DNA of 64,000 nucleotides. Source: Colletes latitarsis (lineage: Eukaryota > Arthropoda > Insecta > Hymenoptera > Colletidae). Shown one piece after another: positions 1 to 10,039 of the stretch; positions within the stretch are counted from its first letter, which is position 1; each line of letters opens with the position of its first letter. The DNA lies in the NCBI RefSeq assembly GCF_051014445.1, contig NW_027488378.1, positions 3,534,001 through 3,598,000 on the forward strand, written 5' to 3'. A program made the position numbers and the translations under genes. Under the pieces are notes generated by a model that was not told the DNA's origin, ran no database searches, and worked only from the letters and a program-made list of their open reading frames with translations.

Positions 1-123
1 ATCCTGCCGCTATCCGTCCCGGGGCCGCGTTTAGTGGCGGCTGCGAGCCCCAACTCGCAACCGCCCGCGACCCCGTTTCCACCCCTCGGCGGCCGGGCGT
101 TCATGGCCGCACCAGACCGCCGA
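1..123 (-). mobile_element. Inverted fragment of the 3' UTR of retrotransposon family A
   Basis: These bases are the reverse complement of 9550-9672, inside the 3' UTR of element A, with very few mismatches (for example at base 5). The element lies on the minus strand, so its 3' end is left of the window and its 5'-truncated end joins satellite at about 124. It contains no coding sequence. The satellite resumes in the middle of a monomer (TTGGCCAGATCC), a different monomer position from the one used by elements B, C and D. It is most simply a severely 5'-truncated insertion, but a rearrangement could give the same junction. Confidence 0.85.
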
Positions 124-3100
124 TTGGCCAGATCCTTGGTTTTCTCTGGTTTGAATCACGTAGTAATGTGGTACCACACTGAAACAGTCCATTAAACTTG
201 GTTTCGATCAATATTTTAGAGGATAACACCGGTTAGGTCTGGGTTATGCCGCATCTGGCTCATGATTTTGCCTTCTTCGCATACTCGTTGGCCAGATCCA
301 TGGTTTTTTTGGATTTGAATCACGTAGTAATGTGGTTCCACGAATTAACAGTGAATTAAACCTGGATTCGGTCAGTATTTTAGTCGGTAACACCGGTTAG
401 GCCTGGGTTAGGTCTGGGTTATGCCCCGATCTGACTCAAGATTTTGCCTTCTTCGCATACTTGTTGACCAGAACCTTGGTTTTATCTTGTTTGAATCAGG
501 TAGTAATGTGGTACCACACTGAAACAGACAATTAAACTTGTTTTCGATCAATATTTTAGAGGATAATACCGGTTAGGTCTGGGTTAGGTCCGGATTATGC
601 CCGCATCTGGCTCATGATTTTGCCTTCTTCGCATACTCGTTGGCCAGATCCTGGGGTTTTTCGGGTTTGAATCACGTTTGAATGTGGTACCACACCGAAA
701 CAGTCAATTAAACCTGGTTTCGATCAATATTTCAGATGATAAAACCGGTTAGGTCTAGGATAGGTCTGGGTTATGCCCGCATCTGGCTCATGATTTTGCC
801 TTTTCCGCATTCTTGTTTGCCAGATCCGTGGTTTTCTCTAGTTTGAATCACGTAGTAATGTGGTACCACACTGAAACAGACAATTAAACCTGGTTTCGAT
901 CAATATTTTAGAGGATAACACCGGTTAGTTCTGGGTTAGGTCTGGGTTATGCCCGCATCTGGCTCATGATTTTGCCTACTTCGCAAATTTGTTGGCCAAA
1001 TCCTGGATCTTTTCGGGTTTGAATCACGTAGTATTGTGGTACCTCACTGAAACAGACAATTAAACCTGGTTTCGATCAATATTTTAGAGCATAACACCGG
1101 TTAGGTCTGGGATAGCTCTGGGTTATGCCCGCATCTGGCTCATGATTTTGCCTTTTCCGCATTCTTGTTGGCCAGATCCTTGGTTTTCTCTGGTTTGAAT
1201 CACGTAGTAATGTGGTACCACGCTGAAGCAGACAATTAAACCTGGTTTCGATCAATATTTTAGAGGATAACACCGGTTAGGTCTGGGTCAGGTCTGGGTT
1301 ATGCCCGCATCTGGCTCATGATTTTGCCTTTTCCGCATACTTGTTGGCCAGATCCTTGGTTTTCTCTGGTTTGAATCACGTAGTAATGTGGTACCACACT
1401 GAAACAGCCAATTAAGCCTGGATTCGGTAAGTATTTTAGTCGGTAACACCGGTAAGGTCTGGGTTAGGTCTGGGTTATGCCCGCATCTGGCTCATGATTT
1501 TGCCTTTTCCGCATACTTGTTGGCCAGATCCTTGGTTTTCTCTGGTTTGAATCACGTAGTAATGTGGTACCACACTGTAACAGTCAATGAAACCTGGTTT
1601 CGATCCACATTTTAGAGGATAACAACGGTTAGGTCTGGGTTATGCCCGCATCTGGCTCATGATTTTGCCTACTTCGCATACATGTTGGACAGGTCCTGGG
1701 TTTTTTCGGGTTTGAATCACGTAGTAATGTTGTGCCACACTGTAACAGTCAATTGAAGCTGGATTCGGTCAGTATTTTAGTCGGTAACACCGGATAGGTC
1801 TGGGTTAGGTCTGGCTTATGCCCGCATCTGACTCATGATTTTACCTTCTTCGCATTCTTGTTGGCCAGATCCTTGGTTTTCTCTGGTTTGAATCACGGAG
1901 TAATGGGGTACCACACAGAAACAGTCAATTAAACCTGGTTTCGATCCACATTTTAGAGGATAACTACGGTTAGGTCTGGGTTATGCCCGCATCTGGCTCA
2001 TGATTTTGCCTACTTCGCATACATGTTGGACAGGTCCTGGGTTTTTTCGGGTTTGAATCACGTAGTAATGTTGTGCCACACAGTAACAGTCAAATAAAGC
2101 TGGATTCGGTCAGTATTTTAGTCGGTAACACCGGATAGGTCTGGGTTAGGTCCGGGTTATGCCCGCATCTGGCTCATGATTTTGCCTTCTTCGCATACTT
2201 GTTGGCCAGATCCTGGGTTTTTTCGGGTTTGAATCACGTAGTAATGTGGTACCACTCTGAAACAGACAATTAAACCAGGTTTCGAACAATATTTTAGAGG
2301 ATAACACCGGTTACTTCTGGGTTAGGTCTGGGTTATGCCCGCATCTGGCTCATGATTTTGGCTACTTCGCAAATTTGTTGGCCAAATCCTTGATCTTTTC
2401 GGGTTTGAATCACGTAGTAATGTAGTACCACACTGAAACAGACTATTAAACTTGTTTTCGATCAATATTTTAGAGGATAAAACCGGTTAGGTCTGGGTTA
2501 GGTCCGGGTTATGCCCGCATCTGGCTCATGATTTTGCCTTCTTCGCATACTCGTTGACCACAACCTGGGTATTTTCGGGTTTGAATCACGTAGTAATGTG
2601 ATACCACACTGAAACAGACAATTAAACCTGGTTTCGATCAATATTTCACAGGATAACGACGGTTAGGTCTGGGATAGGTCTGGGTTATGCCCGCATCTGG
2701 CTCATGATTTTGCCTTTTCCGCATTCTTGTTGGCCAGATCCTTGGTTTTCTCTGGTTTGAATCACGTAGTAATGTGGTACCACACTGAAACAGACAAGTA
2801 AACCTGGTTTCGATCAATATTTTAGAGGATAACACCGGTTAGGTCTGGGTCAGGTCTGCGTTATGCCCGCATCTGGCTCATGATTTTGCCTTTTCCGCAT
2901 ACTTGTTGGCCAGATCCTTGGTTTTCTCTGGTTTGAATCACGTAGTAATGTGGTACCACACTGAAACAGCCAATTAAGCCTGGATTCGGTAAGTATTTTA
3001 GTCGGTAACAACGGCAAGGTCTGGGTTAGGTCTGGGTTATGCCCGCATCTGGCTCATGATTTTGCCTTTTCCGCATACTTGTAGTACAGATCCTTGGTTT

Positions 3101-6100
3101 TCTCTGGTTTGAATCACGTAGTAATGTGGTACCACACTGAAACAGACAATTAAGCCTAGTTTCGATCAATATTTTAGAGGATAACACCGGTTATGTCTGG
3201 GTTAGGTCTGGGTTATGCCCGCATCTGGCTCATGATTTTGCCTACTACGCGTACATGTTGGACAGGTCCTGGGTTTTTTCGGGTTTGAATCACGTAGTAA
3301 TGTTGTGCCACACAGTAACAGTCAATTAAAGCTGGATTCGGTCAGTATTTTAGTCGGTAACACAGGATAGGTCTGGGTTACGTCTGGGTTATACCCGCAT
3401 CAGGCTCATGAATTTGCCTTTTCCGCATACTTGTAGGCCAGATCCTTGGTTTTCTCTGGTTTGAATCACGTAGTAATGGGGTACCACACTGAAACAGTCA
3501 ATTAAACCTGGTTTCGATCCACATTTTACAGGATAACAACTGTTAGGTCTGGGTTATGCCCGCATCTGGCGCATGATTTTGCCTTCTTTGCATACTTGTT
3601 GGCCAGATTCTGGGTTTTTTCGGATTTGAATCACGTAATAATGTGGTACCACACAGTAACAGTCAATTAAACCTGGATTCGGTCAGTATTTTAGTCGGTA
3701 TAACCGGTTAGGTCTGGGTTAGGTTTGGGTTATGCCCGCATCTGCCTCATGATTTTGCCTTTTCCGCATTCTTGTTTGCCAGATCCTTGGTTTTCTCTGG
3801 TTTGAATCACGTAGTAATGTGGTACCACACTGAAACAGACAATTAAACCTGGTTTCAATCAATATTTTAGAGGATAAAACCGTTTAGGTCTGGGTTAGGT
3901 GTGTGTTATGCCCGCATCTGGCTCATGATTTTGCCTACTTCGCATACTTGTTGGACAGGTCCAGGGTTTTTTCGGGTTTGAATCACGTAGTAATGTGGTG
4001 CCTGACAGTAACAGTCAATTAAAGCTGGATTCGGTCAGTAGTTTAGTCGGTAACACCGGACAGGTCTGGGTTAGGTCTGGCTTATGCCCGCATCTGGCTC
4101 ACGATTTTACCTTCTTCGCATCCTTGTTGGCCAGATCCTTGGTTTTATCTTGTTTGAATCAGGTAGTAATGTGGTACCACACTGAAACAGACTATTAAAC
4201 TTGTTTTCGATCAATATTTTAGAGGATAAAACCGGTTAGGTCTGGGTTAGGTCCGGGTTATGCCCGCATCTGGCCCATGATTTTGCCTTCTTCACATACT
4301 TGTTGGCCAGAACCTGGGTTTTTTCGGGTTTGAATCACGTAGTAATGTGGTGCCACACTGAAACAGTCAGTTAAACCTGGTTTCGATCAATATTTCAGAT
4401 GATAAAACCGGTTAGGTCTGGGATAGGTCTGGGTTATGCCCGCATCTGGCTCATGATTTTGCCTTTTCCGCATTCTTGTTTGCCAGATCCGTGGTTTTCT
4501 CTAGTTTGAATCACGTAGTAATGTGGTACCACACTGAAACAGACAATTAAACCTGGTTTCGATCAATATTTCACAGGATAACAACGGTTAGGTCTGGGAT
4601 AGGTCTGGGTTATGCCCGCATCTGGCTCATGATATTGCCTTTTCCACATTCTTGTTGGCCAGATCCTTGGTTTTCTCTGGTTTGAATCACGTAGTAATGT
4701 GGTACCACACTGAGACAGACAATTAAACCTGGTTTCGATCAATATTTTAGAGGATAACACCGGTTAGGTCTGGGTCAGGTCTGGGTTATGCCCGCATCTG
4801 AATCATGATTTTGCCTTTTCCGCATACTTGTTGGCCAGATCCTTGGTTTTCTCTGGTTTGAATCACGTAGTAATGTGGTACCACACTGAAAGAGCCAATT
4901 AAGCCTGGATTCGGTAAGTATTTTAGTCGGTAACACCGGTAAGGTCTGGGTTAGGTCTGGCTTATGCCCGCATCTGACTCATGATTTTGCCTTCTTCCCA
5001 TACATGTTGGCCAGATCCTGTGTTTTTTCGGGTTTGAATCACGTAGTAATGTGGTACCACACTGAAACAGACAATTAAACCTGGTTTCGATCAATATTTT
5101 AGAGGATAACACCGGTTAAGTCTGGGTTAGGTCTGGGTTATGCCCGCATCTCGCTCATGATTTTGCCTTCTTCGCATACTTGTTGGCCAGATCCTGGGTT
5201 TTTTCCTGCTTGAATCACGTAGTAATGTGGTACCTCAGCGAAACAGTCAACTAAACCTGGTTGTATCAATATTTTACAGGGTAACACCGGTTAGATCTGG
5301 GTTAAGTCTGCGTTATGCCCGCATCTGGCTCATGATTTTGCCTTTTCCGCATACTTGTTGGCCAGATCCTTGGTTTTCTCTGGTTTGAATCACGGAGTAA
5401 TGGCGTACCACACTGAAACAGTCAATTAAACCTGGTTTCGATCCACATTTTAGAGGATAACAACGGTTAGGTCTGGGTTATGCCCGCATCTGGCGCATGA
5501 TTTTGCCTTCTTCGCATACTTGTTGGCCAGATTCTGGGTTTTTTCGGATTTGAATCACGTAGTAATGTGGTTCCACACTGAAACAGTCCATTAAACTTGG
5601 TTTCGATCAATATTTTAGAGGATAACACCGGTTAGGTCTGGGTTACGTCTGGGTTATACCCGCATCAGGCTCATGAATTTGCCTTGTCCGCATTCTTGTT
5701 GGCCAGATCCTTGGTTTTCTCTGGTTTGAATCACGGAGTAATGGGGTACCACACTGAAACAGTCAATTAAACCTGGTTTCGATCCACATTTTAGAGGATA
5801 ACAACGGTTAGGTCTGGGTTATGCCCGCATCTGGCGCATGATTTTGCCTTCTTCGCATATTTGTTGGCCAGATTCTGGGTTTTCTCGGATTTGAATCACG
5901 TAGTAATGTGGTACCACACAGTAACAGTCAATTAAACCTGGATTCGGTCAGTATTTTAGTCGGTAACACCGGTTAGGTCTGGGTTAGGTCTGGGTTATGC
6001 CCGTGTCTGCCTCATGATTTTGCCTTTTCCGCATTCTTGTTTGCCAGATCCTTCGTTTTCTCTGGTTTGAATCACGTAGTAATGGGGTACCACACTGAAA

Positions 6101-6162
6101 CAGACAATTAAACCTGGTTTCGATCAATATTTCACAGGATAACAACGGTTAGGTCTGGGATA
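124..6162 (+). repeat. Satellite array 1, ~176-bp tandem monomers
   Basis: About 34 head-to-tail monomers. Each reads in order: one or two copies of GGTCTGGGTTA, TGCCCGCATCTGGCTCATGA, a TTGCC..TTCGCAT block, TTGTTGGCCAGATCC, GTTTGAATCACGTAGTAATG, the 10-bp palindrome GTGGTACCAC, an AAACAG..AATTAAACC block, then TTCGATCAATATTTTAGAGG or the alternative TTCGGTCAGTATTTTAGTCG, and GATAACACC. Monomers differ by scattered substitutions and by 11-bp steps in length. Similar composite variants recur near 1262, 2824 and 4749, so a loose higher-order pattern is present but not regular. The last 700 bases resemble 19670-20390 in array 2, so element B split a once continuous array. No gene is seen here. 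Confidence 0.95.
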
Positions 6163-6180
6163 GGTCTGGGTTATGCCCGC
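6163..6180 (+). repeat. Left target-site duplication of element B
   Basis: GGTCTGGGTTATGCCCGC here is repeated exactly at 16001-16018, directly after the poly(A) tail of B. The 18-bp direct repeat marks target-primed insertion into the satellite. Confidence 0.9.
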
Positions 6181-6515
6181 CCTCAGGGGCTGTGTCCGGC
6201 CAGGTGTCCGGCGCAGTACGGGGTGTAGCGACCCCGAGGTACCTGATGCTAATCACACCGTAAACCTCCTGTTGGTCGTCGCAACGACTCATTCACAACT
6301 CCATTTTTGGTTTTGTGAATGGTACGTGACGGCAGGAGGAGCGGGGGTCTTGGCTTAACCGCCTGGGCCGCGAGGATGGTAACTCTATAAATTACCCTCT
6401 AATCCTAAGCTATGGTGCGCGGTGATGGGATGCATGGTTGGGAGAGAAGGCCCAATCCCTAGCGACCACCTCCGGGGGCACCTGCCGAACCTCCGGAGTA
6501 CTAGGCTTCCCCAGG
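6181..6515 (+). promoter_or_regulatory. 5' UTR of element B, upstream part
   Basis: Nearly identical to 28045-28383 of element C and unrelated to the 5' UTR of D. It begins CCTCAGGGGCTGTGTCC, where C has GTCAGGGGCTGTGTCC. R1-type elements usually carry internal promoter and RNA-structure signals here. By eye the first 80 bases can form a pseudoknot, described at element C. It ends in GGCTTCCCCAGG, where element A was inserted. No coding function is inferred for the short open frames here. Confidence 0.75.
6504..6515 (+). repeat. Left target-site duplication of nested element A
   Basis: GGCTTCCCCAGG here recurs at 9973-9984 directly after the poly(A) of element A. Element C has a single copy of this sequence at 28368-28379 in the same UTR context, so this is a true insertion duplication. 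Confidence 0.88.
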
Positions 6516-9433
6516 TGTGCTACATTTCGCCCCGTAGCGGTCACGCTGCGTTCGAGCTGTACCTGGCCGAGGTCGCGGCATGCGTGCAGCGCTACGCGGC
6601 CCGGCCGTTGCTGGTCCTGGGGGATTTTAATGCCAAGTCGGTGGCTTGGGGATCCCCCAGGACCTCCGTTCGCGGCGGGATCCTGGGCGATTGGGCGGCG
6701 GGGCTCGACCTCCGGGTATTGAACCGGGGGTCGGAGCACACATGCGTGCGGCGATATGGGGGGTCCATCGTGGATGTTGGATTCGCAACCCCCAACGCCG
6801 TGCGCATGGTGTCGGGTTGGCACGTGGTCGCGGGGGCAGAGACACTCTCCGATCACCGGTACATCCGGATGGAGGTCTCTGCCGCCGCGAGTGCATCCCG
6901 ACACGGCCGCCTGCGTGGCACCCCACCACGCCGCTGGGCGCTTCGGCGCCTGGACAAGGACGCCCTGATGGCAGCTGCCCTCGCTGCAACTTGGCCGCAG
7001 GGAGCGGCCGAGTTGCCGAGCATAGAGGAGGAGGTCGCCCGGCTCGGAGCATTGGTCGCGGGTATTTGCGACGCGGCGATGCCTCGGGTCGGGCGGGCTT
7101 CTCCTCGCCGGGCGGTGTACTGGTGGTCGGACGCGATCGCGGAGTTGCGAGTCGCGACTGTCCGCGCCCGACGCCAGTACACCCGCGCGCGCCGTCGTCA
7201 ACGTACAGGCGACGGCGTGGCGCGAGCGAGGGCAGCTGATGACCTGTATGGAGCATACCGCGTGGCGCGGGTTGCTCTGCAGGTCGCCATCAAACGGGCC
7301 AAGACCCGGGCATGGAAGGAGCTCCTCCAGACCCTTGATGACGATCCATGGGGGCGCCCATATAAGGTGGTGCTGAATAAGCTCCGCCCGTGGGCGCCCC
7401 CCGTCACCGAGGGTCTTGACCCCCGGCTGCTGGAGGACGTGGTCAATACACTCTTCCCAATTGGGGAGAGGGGACCGCGTCCTCCGGCGGCGGCGGCTGT
7501 CCCAGTGGAGTGGACGGCCGAGCTGGGGGTCACGCAGGAGGAGCTGGCAGCGGCCATCAGACGGCTCGGGGTTCGTAACACGGCCCCGGGTCCGGATGGT
7601 GTGCCCGGCCGGGTTTGGGTCTTGACCCAGGGCGTCCTTGGGGCCGACCTCAGGCGGTTGTTCGACCGCTGCCTGAGGGACGGGCGATTCCCCCCCAGTT
7701 GGAAGGTGGCGAGGATGGTCCTCCTCCGGAAGGAGGGTCGGCCCGCGGAGTCTCCCTCCGCATACCGGCCCATTTGTCTCCTCGACGAGGTGGGCAAGCT
7801 CTTCGAGCGGGTGATTGCTGCCCGCCTCGTCGAGCACCTGTCGCGGGGTGATCCCGGTATGGCCGACTGCCAGTTCGGTTTCCGGGGGGGCCGATCGACT
7901 ATCGACGCGATAGGTCGTGTGAGGGCCCTCTCGGAGGCGGCCGTCTCCCGGGGAGGGGTGGCATTGGCAGTATCCTTGGATATTGCCAATGCCTTTAACA
8001 CCCTCCCCTGGGAAGAGATAAGGAGGGGGCTCGAATATCATCGAGTCCCCCCTTGTCTCAGGGCGGTCGTCGGGGATTATCTCCGCGGCGGGTGGATCGA
8101 GTATCCGGGTCGGGATGGTGATATGCGGAGGGAGGTGTACTGCGGTGTTCCGCAGGGGTCGGTCCTCGGGCCACTCCTGTGGAACATCGCGTACGACTCG
8201 GTGTTGCGGGCCGGCCTCCCCGACGGCGTCAGCACGGTGTGTTATGCGGATGACACACTGGTGCTGGCCGTCGGGGCGCACTGGGGGAGGGCCATGCGTC
8301 GCGCGGAGGAGGGGTCGCAACGCGTCGTCGACCGGATCAGGGGGATGGGGATGACGGTGGCGGTCCATAAGACCGAGGTGATTGCGTTTCATTCACCTCG
8401 GCAGGATCCGCCACCCCCTCTGATCCGGGTGGGTGGGGCTGACATCGAGGTGAAGCCCCAGATCAGGTATCTAGGGCTGATCCTCGATAGCCACTGGCGT
8501 TTCGAGGAGCATTTCCGCTGCCTGGTCACCCGGTTGGAAAGGATGGTTGCGGCTCTGGGCCGGATCCTGCCCAACCTGGGGGGCCCGGCGGGCCGAGTTC
8601 GTCGCCTCTATGTGGCAATGGTCCAGTCGGTGGCCCTATACGGGGCCCCCGTCTGGGCGGACGACCTGGCTGCCTCCCGGCGCAGCATGACTATGCTGCG
8701 TCGGGTGCAGAGGCGCATGGCGCTCAGGGTCGTCCGCGGGTATCGGACCATGTCACATGAGGCGGCGACGGTTCTAGCGGGGATGCCGCCCATGGACCTG
8801 CTCGCGCGGTCGCACGCGGTGATGTACCGGCACCGCGTCGACCGTCGCGCGGGGGTGGGGGCGGTCCCGGGCGGGCAGGAACCTGCTTGGGGCGATTTGA
8901 AGCGCCAGGCCCGGCAGTCCGTGTTGCTCGCGTGGCAGGAGCGGCTGGCTCTGCCAACCGCGGGGCACCGGACTGTCGGGGCGGTTCGGCCACTCCTGAA
9001 GGAGTGGCTGGACAGAGGCCATGGCAACCTCACCTACCGGATGGCACAGGTGTTTTCCGGGCATGGCAGCTTCGGAAGATACCTGTGCCGGATAGGGAAG
9101 GAGCCGACGGCGCGTTGCTGCCACTGCGACGCTGAGCAGGACACGGCGGATCATACCCTGGAGGTATGCCCCGCGTGGGAGGGAGAGCGCCGTGTCCTGG
9201 TCGGCGTCGTCGGGCGGGATGTCTCGCTGCCGGGCGTGGTGCGCGCCATGCTCGGCAGCGAGGAGAAGTGGAGGGCCGTGGCCTCCTTCTGCGAGAACGT
9301 AATGTTGCAGAAGGAGGCCGCGGGGAGGGAGCGCGAGCTTCAGCGGCGCGCTGAAGCTCGCGCTCGTGCGGTGGCCCGAGGTCGTCGCCCGGTCGCGAGG
9401 CGTCGCGGGCGGCCGCCTCGGCGTGGCGGATGA
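6516..9433 (+). pseudogene. Element A ORF2, 5'-truncated endonuclease-reverse transcriptase
   Basis: The open frame runs without a stop to 9433, but real homology begins at VCYISPRS (6515), because the preceding residues come from the 5' UTR of B read in frame. About 80 residues of the APE-like endonuclease domain are missing, including the N-terminal Asn and Glu catalytic positions. The remainder keeps LVLGDFNA and LSDHRYI of the endonuclease. The reverse transcriptase motifs are APGPDGVPG, YRPICLLDEVGKL, QFGFRGGRST, VSLDIANAFNTL, GVPQGSVLGPLLWN and the active-site CYADDTLVL. A C-terminal CCHC motif follows (CCHCDAEQDTADHTLEVC). The tail is rich in Arg. It would supply reverse transcriptase at best, and it lacks an authentic start. 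A 660-residue open frame on the opposite strand is a GC-driven shadow. Confidence 0.85.
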
Positions 9434-9950
9434 CCTAGGCTGGGAGGGGGGTCCTGAGGGGACCCTCCTCCCGCCAGGCGGCGCCGGGTCGGACCGGTTG
9501 GGGGTAGGAGTGCCTCCCCCCTTCCGGTCCGACGCAAGGGGAGGCACCCTCGGCGGTCTGGTGCGGCCATGAACGCCCGGCCGCCGAGGGGTGGAAACGG
9601 GGTCGCGGGCGGTTGCGAGTTGGGGCTCGCAGCCGCCACTAAACGCGGCCCCGGGACGGATAGCGGCGGGATGGAGTGGCCCCGTCCCGCCGCTATGAGG
9701 CAGTGTGTCTACTGGGGGGACCGATTGTCCCCCCGGGGGATGGGCGCGGTAGCGCGGGCACGGGGAGGATACCGGAAGAATGCTTCGAGCGATTCCCGGT
9801 ATCCTCCCAAAGCGTGCCGAAGGGTCACCGTGGGGTTTTTAGTGGGTAGGTCCCGCGCCTGTCGTTGTACGGTCGCGGGGAATCCCACACACCCCTCCCA
9901 CCTCTCCCCAAGGAGGTGGGAGGGAGTCTTTCGAAGATTTTCCCCACGAC
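9434..9950 (+). promoter_or_regulatory. Structured 3' UTR of element A
   Basis: Three perfect inverted repeats can be read: 9660-9671 with 9685-9696 (12 bp), 9763-9775 with 9796-9808 (13 bp, 20-base loop), and 9893-9904 with 9913-9924 (12 bp, 8-base loop). Between the last two lies GGTCACCGTGG (from 9823) followed by TTTTTAG and a small G-rich stem-loop. The end is AGATTTTCCCCACGAC before poly(A). Elements B, C and D share the motif, and B and D share the full arrangement of stems with different stem sequences. In related elements the reverse transcriptase recognises the 3' UTR, so this is the likely recognition region. That role is inferred. Confidence 0.7.
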
Positions 9951-9972
9951 AAAAAAAAAAAAAAAAAAAAAA

Positions 9973-9984
9973 GGCTTCCCCAGG
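9973..9984 (+). repeat. Right target-site duplication of nested element A
   Basis: GGCTTCCCCAGG, identical to 6504-6515, directly follows the poly(A) of A. From here the 5' UTR of B resumes, matching element C from 28368 onward. Confidence 0.88.
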
Positions 9985-10004
9985 TAAGGCGGCTCTGCCT
10001 GGGG
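9978..10004 (+). promoter_or_regulatory. Leader hairpin upstream of element B ORF1
   Basis: CCCCAGGTA (9978-9986) pairs with TGCCTGGGG (9996-10004) around a 9-base loop, with one G-U pair. It ends 35 bases before the ORF1 start. Element C has the same hairpin with perfect pairing. It may slow or direct ribosomes, or serve in packaging; neither can be decided from sequence. Confidence 0.5.
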
Positions 10005-10039
10005 TGACCTCACTTCCGACCACACTCGTGGGATGTATT

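Larger units (their letters stand above)
6516..9972 (+). mobile_element. Element A: 5'-truncated R1-clade retrotransposon nested in B
   Basis: This 3457-bp copy contains most of an ORF2, a 3' UTR and a 22-base poly(A) (9951-9972). ORF1 and the start of ORF2 are missing, as expected of incomplete reverse transcription. The 12-bp duplication GGCTTCCCCAGG flanks it. It belongs to a family different from B, C and D: the ORF2 aligns along its length but with many substitutions, and the 3' UTR sequence differs although its folding plan is shared. The target TA/GGCTT in B resembles the satellite target TTA/GGTCT only at the first bases. Confidence 0.88.

Noticed and set aside
6422..6515. Start of element A ORF2 at 6422
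   Set aside because: These bases belong to the 5' UTR of B and are shared with the C 5' UTR, where they are noncoding; the frame is open by chance across the junction.
6410..8392. 660-residue open frame on the minus strand
   Set aside because: Antisense shadow of element A ORF2 in GC-rich DNA; its translation is rich in Pro, Arg and His and has no recognisable domain.
9569..10039. N-terminal extension of element B ORF1 back to 9569
   Set aside because: It runs through the 3' UTR and poly(A) of nested element A (giving a lysine run), so it cannot be native. The start at 10040 agrees with C and D.
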